Shown here in pieces: positions 11,102-22,633 of a stretch of DNA of 64,000 bases. The translations under genes were made by a program, and so were the position numbers. This DNA comes from Burkholderia lata (GTDB taxonomy: Bacteria; Pseudomonadota; Gammaproteobacteria; Burkholderiales; Burkholderiaceae). The notes beneath the pieces are model-generated. The model ran no database searches, was not told where the DNA came from, and saw only the letters and a list, made by a program, of their open reading frames with translations. The number at the start of each line of letters is the position of its first letter. Position 1 is the stretch's first letter. The stretch covers positions 3,410,001-3,474,000 of the forward strand of contig NC_007510.1 in NCBI RefSeq assembly GCF_000012945.1, read 5' to 3'.

Positions 11102-12883
11102 ATGCTGCCAGCACACAAACAGACCCTCGAAGCCCTGCTCGCGGATAGCGTCAAGCAGGTCGCACACGCGCTGAAAGGCGCCGACGCCGCAACCGTCGCC
11201 CCCGTCATCACGCTGGAGCGCCCGAAGGTCGCCGCGCACGGCGACGTCGCGTGCAACGTCGCGATGCAGCTTGCGAAGCCGCTCGGCACGAACCCGCGCC
11301 AGCTCGCCGAGCAGATCGTCGCCGCCCTCACCGCCCAGCCGGGCGCGCAAGGCCTCGTCGAAGCCGCCGAGATCGCCGGCCCCGGCTTCATCAACCTGCG
11401 CCTGTCGGCCGCCGCGAAGCAGGCGGTGATCGCCGCCGTGTTCGACCAGGGCCGCGCGTTCGGCACGTCGGATCGCGAGAAAGGCAAGCAGGTGCTGCTC
11501 GAATTCGTGTCGGCGAACCCGACCGGCCCGCTGCACGTCGGCCACGGCCGCCAGGCCGCGCTCGGCGACGTGCTCGCGAACGTGATCGCGAGCCAGGGCT
11601 ACGCGGTGCACCGCGAGTTCTACTACAACGACGCCGGTGTGCAGATCGGCAACCTCGCGATCTCGACGCAGGCGCGCGCACGCGGCCTGAAGCCGGGCGA
11701 CGCGGGCTGGCCGGAAGCCGCGTACAACGGCGAATACATCGCCGACATCGCACGCGACTTCCTGAACGGCGAAACGGTCGCCGCGTCCGACGGCGAGCCG
11801 GTCAAGGGCACGGGCGACGTCGAGGATCTCGACGCGATCCGCAAGTTCGCGGTCACGTACCTGCGTCGCGAGCAGGACATGGACCTGCAGGCGTTCGGCG
11901 TGAAGTTCGACCAGTACTACCTCGAGTCGTCGCTGTACAGCGAAGGCCGTGTCGAGAAGACGGTCGACGCGCTGATCAAGGCCGGCATGACCTACGAGCA
12001 GGACGGCGCGCTGTGGCTGCGCACGACCGACGAAGGCGACGACAAGGATCGCGTGATGCGCAAGTCGGACGGCACGTACACGTACTTCGTGCCGGACGTC
12101 GCATACCACGTGACGAAGTGGGAGCGCGGCTTCACCAAGGTGATCAACATCCAGGGCTCGGACCACCACGGCACGATCGCGCGCGTGCGCGCCGGCCTGC
12201 AGGGCTTGCACATCGGGATCCCGAAGGGCTACCCCGACTACGTGCTGCACAAGATGGTCACCGTGATGCGCGAAGGCCAGGAAGTGAAGATCTCGAAGCG
12301 CGCGGGCAGCTACGTGACGGTGCGCGACCTGATCGAATGGTCGGGCGGCGCGGCGGCGGGCCAGGAAGCGGCGCCCGACCTGATCGACGAAGCGACCATC
12401 ACGCGCGGCCGCGACGCGGTGCGGTTCTTCCTGATCTCGCGCAAGGCCGATACCGAGTTCGTGTTCGACATCGACCTCGCGCTGAAACAGAACGACGAAA
12501 ACCCGGTCTATTACGTCCAGTACGCGCATGCGCGGATCTGCTCGGTGCTCAATGAGCTGAAATCGCGCTACAACGTCGACGTCGCGCAGCTGCCGGGCGC
12601 CGACCTGTCGCAGCTGACGAGCGCGCAAGCGGCGTCGCTGATGCAGAAGCTGGCCGAGTACCCGGACATGCTCACGCACGCGGCCAACGAGCTGGCACCG
12701 CACGCGGTCGCGTTCTACCTGCGCGACCTCGCTGGCGAATTCCACTCGTTCTACAATGCGGAGCGCGTGCTGGTCGACGACGAAGCGCCGCGCAATGCGC
12801 GCGCCGCACTCCTCGCCGCGACCCGGCAGGTGCTCGAGAATGGTCTGGCGGTGCTCGGCGTGTCCGCGCCCGCCAAGATGTAA
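11102..12883 (+). CDS. argS: Arginyl-tRNA synthetase
   Basis: A 593-residue class I aminoacyl-tRNA synthetase charging tRNA-Arg. The N-terminal Add-1 tRNA-binding domain covers about residues 1-110. The HIGH-type signature is HVGH at 145-148 in the Rossmann fold, and a KISKR segment near 396-400 stands for KMSKS. The C-terminal DALR anticodon-binding domain starts at about 480 and ends with the family's typical LGVSAPAKM. It leads a plus-strand series with a SPOR protein, dsbA and an SDR, although a terminator-like hairpin follows it. Confidence 0.98.
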   Translation: MLPAHKQTLEALLADSVKQVAHALKGADAATVAPVITLERPKVAAHGDVACNVAMQLAKPLGTNPRQLAEQIVAALTAQPGAQGLVEAAEIAGPGFINLRLSAAAKQAVIAAVFDQGRAFGTSDREKGKQVLLEFVSANPTGPLHVGHGRQAALGDVLANVIASQGYAVHREFYYNDAGVQIGNLAISTQARARGLKPGDAGWPEAAYNGEYIADIARDFLNGETVAASDGEPVKGTGDVEDLDAIRKFAVTYLRREQDMDLQAFGVKFDQYYLESSLYSEGRVEKTVDALIKAGMTYEQDGALWLRTTDEGDDKDRVMRKSDGTYTYFVPDVAYHVTKWERGFTKVINIQGSDHHGTIARVRAGLQGLHIGIPKGYPDYVLHKMVTVMREGQEVKISKRAGSYVTVRDLIEWSGGAAAGQEAAPDLIDEATITRGRDAVRFFLISRKADTEFVFDIDLALKQNDENPVYYVQYAHARICSVLNELKSRYNVDVAQLPGADLSQLTSAQAASLMQKLAEYPDMLTHAANELAPHAVAFYLRDLAGEFHSFYNAERVLVDDEAPRNARAALLAATRQVLENGLAVLGVSAPAKM

Positions 12884-12914
12884 GGCAGCAAGCGGCCCGA
12901 ACCGGGCAGCGAAT

Positions 12915-12961
12915 GGCTGCGGCTGGGCGCCTGCCGTCGGGTGCCCCAGCCGCAGCCTTTT
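12915..12961 (+). terminator. Intrinsic terminator after argS
   Basis: GGCTGCGGCTGGG (12915-12927) pairs with CCCAGCCGCAGCC (12945-12957), followed by TTTT. The long GC-rich stem probably ends or attenuates the argS transcript before the SPOR gene. Confidence 0.85.
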
Positions 12962-12990
12962 CACGATTCTTTTTGCAGGTGACTCAAGCA

Positions 12991-13896
12991 ATGGCACAAC
13001 CACGCCGAACTTCGAAGCAATCGAAACAAGCCGGAGGGACATTTCTTGGAATCGTGCTGGGCCTGATCGTCGGCCTCGCGATCGCCGTGGTGGTGGCGCT
13101 CTACATCACGCGTTCCCCGTCGCCGTTCGTGTCGAAGGTCGCGCCGCCGCCGGCCGACAACGGCGCGAGCCAGCCGCAGCAGTTCGATCCGAACCGCGCG
13201 CTGCAGGGCAAGACGCCGGGCCAGCCGGTGCCGCAGGCCGCGCAGCCCGCGCCGCCGAACACCGCGCCCGGCCAGGCCGCGAACCAGACCCAGGGCGGCC
13301 TGCTGCCCGAACCGCAGATCGTCGAAGTGCCGCCGCAGGCCAACGGGTCGAGCGGGTCGAACAACACCGGCAGCTCGAACAACACGACCGCGTCGAACAA
13401 TACGTCGTCGGGTAACGGCGTCGCCGTCGCACCGAAGCCGGCCGACACCACGCCGCCGCCGAAGAAGACGCAGCAAGCGCAGCAGCAACAGCAGCAAGGC
13501 GGCGAGGACGACCTCGCCCGCTTCGCCGCGCAGAAGCAGGCGCAGCAAGCCGCCGCGCAAAAGCAGCAACAACAGCAACTGGCCGCGAACACGCCGAAGC
13601 CGACCTCGTCGGCCACGGCCGCCGCGGCAGCGAAGCCGCCGACCGCGAACGACGCGAATACCGGCTACTTCCTGCAGGTGGGCGCGTACAAGACGGAAGG
13701 CGACGCGGAGCAGCAGCGCGCGCGCCTCGGCTTCCAGGGTTTCGAGTCGAAGGTGTCGAAGCGCGATGTCAGCGGCGTGACGTATTTCCGCGTGCGTGTC
13801 GGCCCGTTCTCGAAGTTCGAGGATATGAACTCGGCCCGCCAGCGCCTGTCCGATGCAGGTGTCGACACGGCGGTGATCCGTTTCACGAAGCAGTAA
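12991..13896 (+). CDS. SPOR domain-containing cell-division/peptidoglycan-binding protein
   Basis: A 301-residue protein with a basic cytoplasmic N-terminus, one transmembrane helix (about residues 17-40), and a long low-complexity linker rich in Pro, Asn and Gln (about 60-215, including runs of Gln). A C-terminal SPOR domain (about 222-300) begins GYFLQVGAY and ends VIRFTKQ. SPOR domains bind glycan strands lacking stem peptides at the septum, as in FtsN. The single-span topology and linker resemble FtsN, so it may be the FtsN-like protein of this organism, but this is inference. The ATG at 12991 is chosen over an upstream in-frame start because it begins just before the membrane helix. Confidence 0.88.
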   Translation: MAQPRRTSKQSKQAGGTFLGIVLGLIVGLAIAVVVALYITRSPSPFVSKVAPPPADNGASQPQQFDPNRALQGKTPGQPVPQAAQPAPPNTAPGQAANQTQGGLLPEPQIVEVPPQANGSSGSNNTGSSNNTTASNNTSSGNGVAVAPKPADTTPPPKKTQQAQQQQQQGGEDDLARFAAQKQAQQAAAQKQQQQQLAANTPKPTSSATAAAAAKPPTANDANTGYFLQVGAYKTEGDAEQQRARLGFQGFESKVSKRDVSGVTYFRVRVGPFSKFEDMNSARQRLSDAGVDTAVIRFTKQ

Positions 13897-13965
13897 GCAA
13901 CCGGCCGAGCCCACTCAGAACCCGTTACGTTTCGTAACCCGAGCAACTGATTCGACGTTCACAAC

Positions 13966-14604
13966 ATGAAAAAACTGCTTAGCACGCTCCTTCTGTCCCT
14001 GGGCCTGGCCGCCGGCCTCGCGCAGGCTTCGCCCGCCGCACCGGTCGCCGGCAAGGACTTCGAGGTGATGAAGTCGCCGCAGCCGGTGTCCGCGCCGGCC
14101 GGCAAGGTCGAGGTGATCGAGTTCTTCTGGTACGGCTGCCCGCACTGCTACGAATTCGAGCCGACGATCGAAGCCTGGGTGAAGAAGCAAGGCAACAACA
14201 TCGACTTCAAGCGCGTCCCGGTCGCATTCCGTGACGATTTCGTCCCGCACTCGAAGCTGTTCTACGCGGTGTCCGCGCTCGGCATCTCCGAGAAGGTCAC
14301 GCCGGCGATCTTCAATGCGATCCACAAGCAGAAGAACTATCTGCTGACGCCGCAGGCGCAGGCCGACTTCCTGGCCACGCAGGGCGTCGACAAGAAGCAG
14401 TTCATGGACGCGTACAACTCGTTCAGCGTGCAGGGCGAAGTGAACCAGTCGGCCAAGCTGCTGAAGGACTACGCGATCGACGGCGTGCCGACGGTCGTCG
14501 TCCAGGGCAAGTACAAGACGGGCCCCGCTTACGCGAACAGCATCCCGGGCACGGCCCAGGTGCTCGACTTCCTCGTGAAGCAGGTTCAGGACAAGAAGCT
14601 CTGA
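13966..14604 (+). CDS. dsbA: Thiol:disulfide interchange protein DsbA
   Basis: A 212-residue periplasmic oxidoreductase. The signal peptide covers about residues 1-21 (MKKLLSTLLL start, LAQA cleavage region). The active-site CPHC is at 58-61 in the thioredoxin fold, with an inserted helical domain in the middle and a cis-Pro region GVPTVVVQGKY near 168. It introduces disulfides into exported proteins and is reoxidised by DsbB. It lies 69 bases after the SPOR gene and 19 bases before an SDR, so it is probably co-transcribed with them. Confidence 0.95.
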   Translation: MKKLLSTLLLSLGLAAGLAQASPAAPVAGKDFEVMKSPQPVSAPAGKVEVIEFFWYGCPHCYEFEPTIEAWVKKQGNNIDFKRVPVAFRDDFVPHSKLFYAVSALGISEKVTPAIFNAIHKQKNYLLTPQAQADFLATQGVDKKQFMDAYNSFSVQGEVNQSAKLLKDYAIDGVPTVVVQGKYKTGPAYANSIPGTAQVLDFLVKQVQDKKL

Positions 14605-14623
14605 TCCCCGCCCGCGCGCCGGC

Positions 14624-15397
14624 ATGACTACTCCGCTGAAGGTCTTCATCACCGGCGCATCGAGCGGCCTCGGCCTCGCGATGGCCGAGGAATACGCCCG
14701 CCAGGGCGCCACGCTCGCACTCGTCGCGCGACGCACCGAGGCTCTCGATGCGTTCGCGCGGCGCTTCCCGAAGCTGTCCATCTCCGTCTATTCCGCCGAC
14801 GTGCGCAACGCCGAAGCGCTCGCGACGGCCGCTGCGTCGTTCATCGCGACGCACGGCTGCCCCGACGTCGTGATCGCGAACGCAGGCATCAGCCAGGGCG
14901 CCGTCACGGGCCAGGGCGATCTCGCGACGTTTCGCGACGTGATGGACATCAACTACTACGGGATGGTCGCGACGTTCGAGCCGTTCGTCGCCCCGATGAC
15001 GGCCACGCGCCACGGCACGCTGGTCGGTGTCGCGAGCGTCGCCGGCGTGCGCGGGCTGCCCGGCTCCGGTGCGTACAGCGCGTCGAAATCGGCCGCGATC
15101 AAGTATCTCGAAGCGCTGCGCGTCGAGCTGCGGCCCGCCGGCGTCGGCGTCGTGACGATCGCGCCCGGCTACATCCGTACGCCGATGACCGCGCACAACC
15201 CGTACCGGATGCCGTTCCTGATGGACGCCGACCGCTTCGCCGCGCGTGCGGCCCAGGCGATCGCGCGGCAGCACGCGTTCCGCGTGATTCCGTGGCAGAT
15301 GGGCGTCGTCGCGAAGGTGCTGCACGTGCTGCCGCGCTGGCTGTACGACCGCCTGTTCGAGAAGGCGCCGCGCAAGCCGAAGGCGGGGGCGCACTGA
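14624..15397 (+). CDS. SDR family NAD(P)-dependent oxidoreductase
   Basis: A 257-residue classical short-chain dehydrogenase. The cofactor motif TGASSGLG lies at about residues 10-17, the NAG motif near 89, the catalytic Ser in GVASVAG and the YSASK catalytic pair near 151-155. PGYIRTPM follows. The C-terminal segment has a hydrophobic helix and a basic tail (EKAPRKPKAGAH), similar to membrane-associated DHRS7-like SDRs. The substrate is unknown. It is close behind dsbA and is probably the last gene of that unit. Confidence 0.88.
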   Translation: MTTPLKVFITGASSGLGLAMAEEYARQGATLALVARRTEALDAFARRFPKLSISVYSADVRNAEALATAAASFIATHGCPDVVIANAGISQGAVTGQGDLATFRDVMDINYYGMVATFEPFVAPMTATRHGTLVGVASVAGVRGLPGSGAYSASKSAAIKYLEALRVELRPAGVGVVTIAPGYIRTPMTAHNPYRMPFLMDADRFAARAAQAIARQHAFRVIPWQMGVVAKVLHVLPRWLYDRLFEKAPRKPKAGAH

Positions 15398-15450
15398 CGC
15401 TCCGGTGAGCACCGGCCCGCGCGAAGCTTCGCGGGCCGTCTCTCCGCTTC

Positions 15451-15520
15451 TCCGCCTTCCGCCTTCCGCCTTCCGCCTTCCGCCTTCCGCCTTCCGCCTT
15501 CCGCCTTCCGCCTTCCGCCC
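15451..15520. repeat. Heptanucleotide tandem repeat (VNTR), 9 perfect copies of TCCGCCT plus one variant
   Basis: Nine consecutive perfect copies of TCCGCCT run from 15451 to 15513, followed by a one-mismatch tenth copy ending at 15520. It lies between the SDR stop (15397) and the next gene at 15920. A pure seven-base repeat of this length is expected to change copy number by slippage. Confidence 0.95.
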
Positions 15521-15919
15521 TCCGCACCGACACAGACGCAAACGCCAAGCCGCTTCGACGCGTCGATTCGCAGACCGCTCCCACGCCGCCTCTCCGCCCC
15601 TGTGCATCACCGAACCCGCCGGCCGTTTCGACATTTCGATTCGACACCCGCACCGCTCCTGCGCCGTCCCTGACGCGCCACCGTCCAGCGCCCCCCAAGC
15701 GCCAGCGTTCCTCCGCCCGCAGCCTCCCTCGCCGCCCCAACACCCGTTCCGTCGCGAACGCAGCCGTTTTTCGGCCAATTCACCGCGTTCAGGCGCCTTT
15801 TTTCACGCGTCTTGCGCTTTGACGGTATGCTATTCGCCAGCCGCGCCGGCCCTGTCCGCTTCCGGGCCGCGCCCGCATCCCGTCACCCAGCAAAAAACAC
15901 AAGCCACGTGGGAGATCCT
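15521..15919. other. Gene-free stretch upstream of the peptide-binding protein gene
   Basis: No credible gene; open frames here lack normal third-base bias. A T-rich run near 15798-15803 and a TATGCT at 15826-15831 suggest the promoter of the following ABC-transporter gene, but no matched -35 element is certain. Confidence 0.4.
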
Positions 15920-17515
15920 ATGCAGGTCAAGCTGTTCGCCGCGGCCACGCTCGCCGCCGCCCTCGCCGCCCCCGGCCTCGCCGCCGCCAAGCCGCTCACC
16001 GTGTGCACGGAATCGAGCCCGGACGGCTTCGACGTCGTGCAGTACAACTCGCTCGTCACGACCAACGCATCGGCCGACGTGATCTTCAACACGCTCGTGT
16101 CGTACGACGAAGCCGCGAAGAAAGTCGTGCCCGCGCTCGCCGACAAATGGGACGCGAGCGCAGACGGCCTCACGTACACGTTCCACCTGCGCCCGAACGT
16201 CGCGTTCCAGACCACCGACTATTTCAAGCCGAGCCGCTCGCTCGACGCGGACGACGTCGTGTTCACGTTCTCGCGGATGCTCGACGATTCGAACCCGTGG
16301 CACAAGGTGGCCGGTGCAAGCGGCTTCCCGCACGCGCAGTCGATGAGCCTCGTGAAGCTCGTGAAGTCGGTCACGAAGGTCGACGACAGCACCGTGAAGT
16401 TCGTGCTGAACGAGCCGAACGCGACGTTCGTGCCGATCCTGACGATGGGCTTCGCGTCGATCTACTCGGCCGAATACGCGGACCAGTTGCTGAAGGCCGG
16501 CAAGCAGGCCGACCTGAACGCGAAGCCGGTCGGCACCGGCCCGTTCGTGCTGAAGAGCTACACGAAGGACGCGCTGATCCGCTACGACGCGAACCCGACC
16601 TACTGGGGCACGAAGCCGAAGGTCGACCGGCTGATCTACGCGATCACGCCCGACCCGTCGGTGCGCCTGCAGAAGGTGAAGGCCGGCGAATGCCAGATCG
16701 CGCTGTCACCGAAGCCGCAGGACGTGCTCGCCGCAAAGGGTGAAAGTGCGCTGAAGGTCGTGCAGACGCCCGCGTTCATGACCGCGTTCGTCGCGCTGAA
16801 CACGCAGAAGAAGCCGCTCGACAACGACAAAGTGCGCGAAGCGCTGAACCTCGCGTTCGACCGCGCGACCTACCTGAAGGTCGTGTTCGACAACACCGCG
16901 ACGGCCGCGAACAACCCGTATCCGCCGAACACGTGGAGCTACGCGAAGGACGTCGCGCCGTACGCATACGATCCTGCAAAGGCGAAGCAGCTGCTCGCGC
17001 AGGCCGGCTTCCCGAACGGCTTCTCGACGACGATCTGGACGCGCCCGACCGGCAGCGTGCTGAACCCGAACCCGAAGGTCGGCGCGGAGCTGCTGCAGGC
17101 CGACCTCGCGAAGATCGGCGTGAAGGCCGAGGTCAAGGTGATCGAATGGGGCGAGCTGATCAAGCAGGCGAAGCTCGGCCAGCATGACATGCTGTTCATG
17201 GGCTGGGCCGGCGACAACGGTGATCCGGACAACTACCTGTCGCCGCTGTTCAGCTGCAACGCGGTGAAGTCGGGCATCAACTTCGCGCGCTTCTGCGACA
17301 CGCAGCTCGACAAGCTGATCGCCGACGGCAAATCGACCGCCGACCAGGCCAAGCGCGCGAAGCTGTATGAAGCCGCGCAGAAGATCATCCACGACCAGGC
17401 GCTGTGGATTCCGCTCGGCTACCCGACCGCGGCCGCGCTCACGCGCACAAACGTGAGCGGCTATCACGTGAGCCCGTTCGGGCGGCAGAACTTCACGTCC
17501 GTCGCGGTGCAGTAA
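15920..17515 (+). CDS. ABC transporter substrate-binding protein (peptide, DppA/OppA type)
   Basis: A 531-residue periplasmic solute-binding protein of family 5. It begins with a signal peptide (MQVKLFAAATLAAALAAPG, cleavage near AAA-KPLTV) followed by CTESSPDGFDVVQYNS. The family signature region with DDVVFTFSRMLD lies near 115 and the WGTKPKVDRL strand near 225. DppA-like proteins deliver dipeptides or haem to an inner-membrane ABC permease. No permease or ATPase genes adjoin it here, so its partners are elsewhere. GGAG five bases before the ATG at 15920 sets the start. Confidence 0.93.
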   Translation: MQVKLFAAATLAAALAAPGLAAAKPLTVCTESSPDGFDVVQYNSLVTTNASADVIFNTLVSYDEAAKKVVPALADKWDASADGLTYTFHLRPNVAFQTTDYFKPSRSLDADDVVFTFSRMLDDSNPWHKVAGASGFPHAQSMSLVKLVKSVTKVDDSTVKFVLNEPNATFVPILTMGFASIYSAEYADQLLKAGKQADLNAKPVGTGPFVLKSYTKDALIRYDANPTYWGTKPKVDRLIYAITPDPSVRLQKVKAGECQIALSPKPQDVLAAKGESALKVVQTPAFMTAFVALNTQKKPLDNDKVREALNLAFDRATYLKVVFDNTATAANNPYPPNTWSYAKDVAPYAYDPAKAKQLLAQAGFPNGFSTTIWTRPTGSVLNPNPKVGAELLQADLAKIGVKAEVKVIEWGELIKQAKLGQHDMLFMGWAGDNGDPDNYLSPLFSCNAVKSGINFARFCDTQLDKLIADGKSTADQAKRAKLYEAAQKIIHDQALWIPLGYPTAAALTRTNVSGYHVSPFGRQNFTSVAVQ

Positions 17516-17536
17516 CGCGACCCTCGCGCGTGGCGC

Positions 17537-17567
17537 GCAAGCGACGGTGCGTCGGGCCGTCGCTTGC
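17537..17567 (+). terminator. Strong hairpin after the peptide-binding protein gene
   Basis: GCAAGCGACGG (17537-17547) pairs perfectly with CCGTCGCTTGC (17557-17567). There is no T run after it, so it is a candidate 3'-end-stabilising hairpin or an atypical terminator. Confidence 0.55.
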
Positions 17568-17714
17568 GGCCCGCGCGCCGCGCTTGCTACACTGCGCGCT
17601 CATTCCTCATACCGGACGCCAGCCAAAGTGAACAACTAAGCCTTCCCGAAATGTTTTCGCCGCCGTGCCACGCACGCCGCGCGCGAAGGTCTTCACGCAT
17701 TTTTGGAGGTGCTT

Positions 17715-19361
<1,647 letters not shown>

Positions 19362-19377
19362 GGAAAACGAAGCGGTG

Positions 19378-20457
19378 TCAGCCGGCGGTACGGAACCGCA
19401 GCACGCCGTCGTCGCCCTGCTCGCGCACGAGTTCGCCCGCGAGCCACAGCAGGTTCAGGTGCGCGAGCGCCTCGCCGAGCGCGAACGTCATCTGGTGGAT
19501 GTCGAGTTCGCGGCGGCGGAACATGATCGGCACGATGTCGGCCGCGCTCATCGGCTTTTCCGCGCACGCGACGCGCACTTCGGCCAGGCGCGCGTCGTGG
19601 TGTTCGCGCAGTTGCGTGATGCGCGTGCGCACGCCGCGGAACGGCTTGCCGTGCGACGGCAGCACCAGCGTATCGGGCGCCATCGTCTCGTAGCGGCCGA
19701 GCGACTGCAGGTACAACGCGAGCGGGTTCGCTTCCGGTTCGAGGTCGAACACGGACACGTTCGTCGAGATGCGCGGCAGCACCATGTCACCGGAGATCAG
19801 CACGCCGTCCGCTTCGCTGTGCAGCGCGCAATGTTCAGGCGAATGGCCGAAGCCGGTCACGACGCGCCACGTGCGCGTGCCGATCGTCACCGCGTCGCCC
19901 TCACGCAGGCGCCGGTAGCGCGGCGGCACGGCCGGCACGAGATCCGCGTAGTAGCTGCGGCGGTTGCGCAGCTTGTCGAGCGCGGCCGGATCGGTCAGCC
20001 CGTGGCGCGCGAAGTGATCGGCGGCCGCCGCGCCGCCCGCGTTCGAGCCGTTGCCGGCCGCCATCAGGCAGCCGAACATGTACTCGCCGAGCGTCATCCA
20101 CAGCCGCACGTTCCAGCGGCCCTTGTCGCCGCCTTCGCACAGCCAGTTCGCGAGGCCGAAGTGATCGGGATGGCAGTGCGTGACGAGCACGCGCAGCACG
20201 GGCAGGCCGTCGAGATGCGTGTCGAAGATCTGCTCCCAGTGCGTGCGGATCGCCTCCGACGAGATCCCGCAATCGACGATCGTCCAGCCGGCCTGCCCGT
20301 CGATCTCGTCGCGCAGCAGCCAGAGGTTGATGTGATCGAGCGAGAACGGCAGCGGCATGCGCAGCCAGCGCACGCCGGGTGCGACCTCGAACGTGTCGCC
20401 CGCGGCGGGCAGCGTGTCGGCGAAGGGGTAGTCGAGTTGGTGTTCCAGTGCGTTCAT
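19378..20457 (-). CDS. MBL-fold metallo-hydrolase
   Basis: A 359-residue metallo-beta-lactamase-fold enzyme. The metal-binding motif THCHPDHFG (HxHxDH) lies near residue 112. Further ligands are likely in GFGHSPEHC (about 203) and in ISGDMVLPR (about 219), and a C-terminal LPSHGKPF follows. The C-terminal helical part resembles the LACTB2-like or glyoxalase II-like family. Substrate unknown. It is convergent with the ABC-F gene, with only 16 bases between the stops, and divergent from aceK. Confidence 0.9.
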   Translation of the reverse strand: MNALEHQLDYPFADTLPAAGDTFEVAPGVRWLRMPLPFSLDHINLWLLRDEIDGQAGWTIVDCGISSEAIRTHWEQIFDTHLDGLPVLRVLVTHCHPDHFGLANWLCEGGDKGRWNVRLWMTLGEYMFGCLMAAGNGSNAGGAAAADHFARHGLTDPAALDKLRNRRSYYADLVPAVPPRYRRLREGDAVTIGTRTWRVVTGFGHSPEHCALHSEADGVLISGDMVLPRISTNVSVFDLEPEANPLALYLQSLGRYETMAPDTLVLPSHGKPFRGVRTRITQLREHHDARLAEVRVACAEKPMSAADIVPIMFRRRELDIHQMTFALGEALAHLNLLWLAGELVREQGDDGVLRFRTAG

Positions 20458-20760
20458 CGGGGGGCGTCTCGTCGTTATCGGTGCGAATGCGCGCCGGCGG
20501 CAGGCCGCGGCGGGCGTTCCGTCGATTCTATCGCCGTCCCGAGGAACGCGTGCCCGGCGGCCAGCGCCCCGTCAAAAAAAGTTCGTGCCAGAATCGGTTC
20601 CGTACCCGTATCTTTACGCGAAGATGCACCGAACGGCCCCCAACGGCGGATAACCCGCCGCTTGCCGGCCGGCCGCGCATCGCCGCGAAGCCCTTGAACC
20701 GCCCGCTTGGGCGCTAAAATGGCGAGTGCTTACAGCCCCTCCCGAACGAGCCTGCACGCG
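20458..20760. other. Divergent intergenic region between MBL hydrolase and aceK
   Basis: 303 bases holding the promoters of both flanking genes. A run of seven A at 20574-20580 is the only marked feature; no paired -35/-10 element or operator can be assigned with confidence. Confidence 0.35.
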
Positions 20761-22578
20761 ATGAATCACTTCCCCAAACTGCTGTCTTCGCAGATCGGTT
20801 TCGACGTCGCGCAGACGATGCTCGAAAACTTCGACCGCCACTACCGGATCTTCCGCGAGGCGGCCGTCGAGGCGAAGACGCTGTACGAGCATGGCGACTG
20901 GCACGGGCTGCAGCGGCTCGCGCGCGAGCGGATCACGTCGTACGACGATCGCGTGAAGGAATGCGTCGAGGTGCTGGAAGACGAATACGACGCGGAAAAC
21001 ATCGACGACGAAGTGTGGCAGCAGATCAAGCTGCACTACATCGGCCTGCTCACGTCGCACCGCCAGCCCGAGTGCGCGGAGACCTTCTTCAATTCGGTGT
21101 GCTGCAAGATCCTGCACCGCTCGTACTTCAGCAACGATTTCATCTTCGTGCGCCCGGCGATCTCGACCGAGTATCTGGAGAACGACGAGCCGGCCGCGAA
21201 GCCGACCTACCGCGCGTACTATCCGGGCACCGACGGGCTCGCGACCACGCTCGAGCGGATCGTCACCAACTTCCAGCTCGAGCCGGCGTTCGACGATCTC
21301 CCGCGCGACATCGGGTGCGTGATGCAGGCGATCCACGACGAATTCGGCCACTTCGACGAAGCACCGAATTTCCAGATCCACGTGCTGTCGTCGCTGTTCT
21401 TCCGCAACAAGAGCGCGTACATCGTCGGCCGCATCATCAACGCCGACCGCGTGCTGCCGTTCGCGGTGCCGATCCGCCACGTGCGTCCGGGCGTGCTGTC
21501 GCTCGACACCGTGCTGCTGCGCCGCGACCAGCTGATGATCATCTTCGGCTTCTCGCACTCGTATTTCCTCGTCGACATGGGCGTGCCGTCCGCGTACGTC
21601 GACTTCCTGTGCACGATCATGCCCGGCAAGCCGAAGGCGGAGATCTACACGTCGGTCGGCCTGCAAAAGCAGGGCAAGAACCTGTTCTATCGCGATCTGC
21701 TGCACCACCTGTCGCATTCGAGCGACCGCTTCATCATCGCGCCCGGGATCAAGGGCCTCGTGATGCTCGTGTTCACGCTGCCGTCGTTCCCGTACGTGTT
21801 CAAGATCATCAAGGATCACTTCCCGCCGCCGAAGGAAACGACGCGCGCGCAGATCATGGAGAAGTACCAGCTCGTGAAGCGCCACGACCGCCTCGGGCGG
21901 ATGGCCGACACGCTCGAATATTCGAGCGTCGCGCTGCCGATCGCGCGGCTCGACCACGCGCTCGTGCGCGAGCTGGAAAAGGAAGTGCCGTCGCTGCTCG
22001 AATACGAGGACGGCAATCTCGTGATCGAGCACCTGTACATCGAGCGCCGGATGACGCCGCTCAACCTGTACCTGCAGAACGGCTCCGACAGCGACGTCGA
22101 GCACGGCGTGAAGGAGTACGGCAACGCGGTGAAGGAGCTGATGAAGGCGAACATCTTCCCCGGCGACATGCTGTACAAGAACTTCGGCGTGACGCGCCAC
22201 GGCCGCGTGGTGTTCTACGACTACGACGAAATCGAGTACCTGACCGACTGCAACGTGCGCCGCGTGCCGCCGCCGCGCAACGAGGAAGACGAGCTGTCCG
22301 GCGAACCGTGGTATACCGTCGGCCCGCACGACATCTTTCCGGAGACCTACGGGCCATTCCTGCTCGGCGACCCGCGCGTGCGCGACGTATTCATGAAGCA
22401 TCACGCGGACTTTTTCGATCCCGCGCTGTGGCAAGCCAGCAAGGACAAGCTGATCCAGGGCGAATTGCCCGACTTTTACCCGTACGACACCGCGCTGCGC
22501 TTCTGCACGCGCTACCCCGCGCGCTTCGGCGCGACGGACCAGAACGATGGCGCAGGCGACGCGCAGCGCGCCGCCTGA
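20761..22578 (+). CDS. aceK: Isocitrate dehydrogenase kinase/phosphatase
   Basis: A 605-residue bifunctional enzyme that phosphorylates and dephosphorylates isocitrate dehydrogenase, diverting carbon between the TCA cycle and the glyoxylate shunt. The AceK regulatory N-terminal half ([15 protein letters not shown] start) and the kinase-like C-terminal half, with the ATP-binding region around [17 protein letters not shown] and the catalytic region [15 protein letters not shown], are all present. The frame stays open upstream, with ATG at 20719, but 20761 gives the family N-terminus. No aceA or aceB adjoins it, unlike the enterobacterial aceBAK operon, so it is expressed separately here. Confidence 0.97.
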   Translation: MNHFPKLLSSQIGFDVAQTMLENFDRHYRIFREAAVEAKTLYEHGDWHGLQRLARERITSYDDRVKECVEVLEDEYDAENIDDEVWQQIKLHYIGLLTSHRQPECAETFFNSVCCKILHRSYFSNDFIFVRPAISTEYLENDEPAAKPTYRAYYPGTDGLATTLERIVTNFQLEPAFDDLPRDIGCVMQAIHDEFGHFDEAPNFQIHVLSSLFFRNKSAYIVGRIINADRVLPFAVPIRHVRPGVLSLDTVLLRRDQLMIIFGFSHSYFLVDMGVPSAYVDFLCTIMPGKPKAEIYTSVGLQKQGKNLFYRDLLHHLSHSSDRFIIAPGIKGLVMLVFTLPSFPYVFKIIKDHFPPPKETTRAQIMEKYQLVKRHDRLGRMADTLEYSSVALPIARLDHALVRELEKEVPSLLEYEDGNLVIEHLYIERRMTPLNLYLQNGSDSDVEHGVKEYGNAVKELMKANIFPGDMLYKNFGVTRHGRVVFYDYDEIEYLTDCNVRRVPPPRNEEDELSGEPWYTVGPHDIFPETYGPFLLGDPRVRDVFMKHHADFFDPALWQASKDKLIQGELPDFYPYDTALRFCTRYPARFGATDQNDGAGDAQRAA

Positions 22579-22633
22579 CGCCCGCTACACCGCACCGATT
22601 GCGACCTGATTTCCGCCAACGGAATCCACACCG

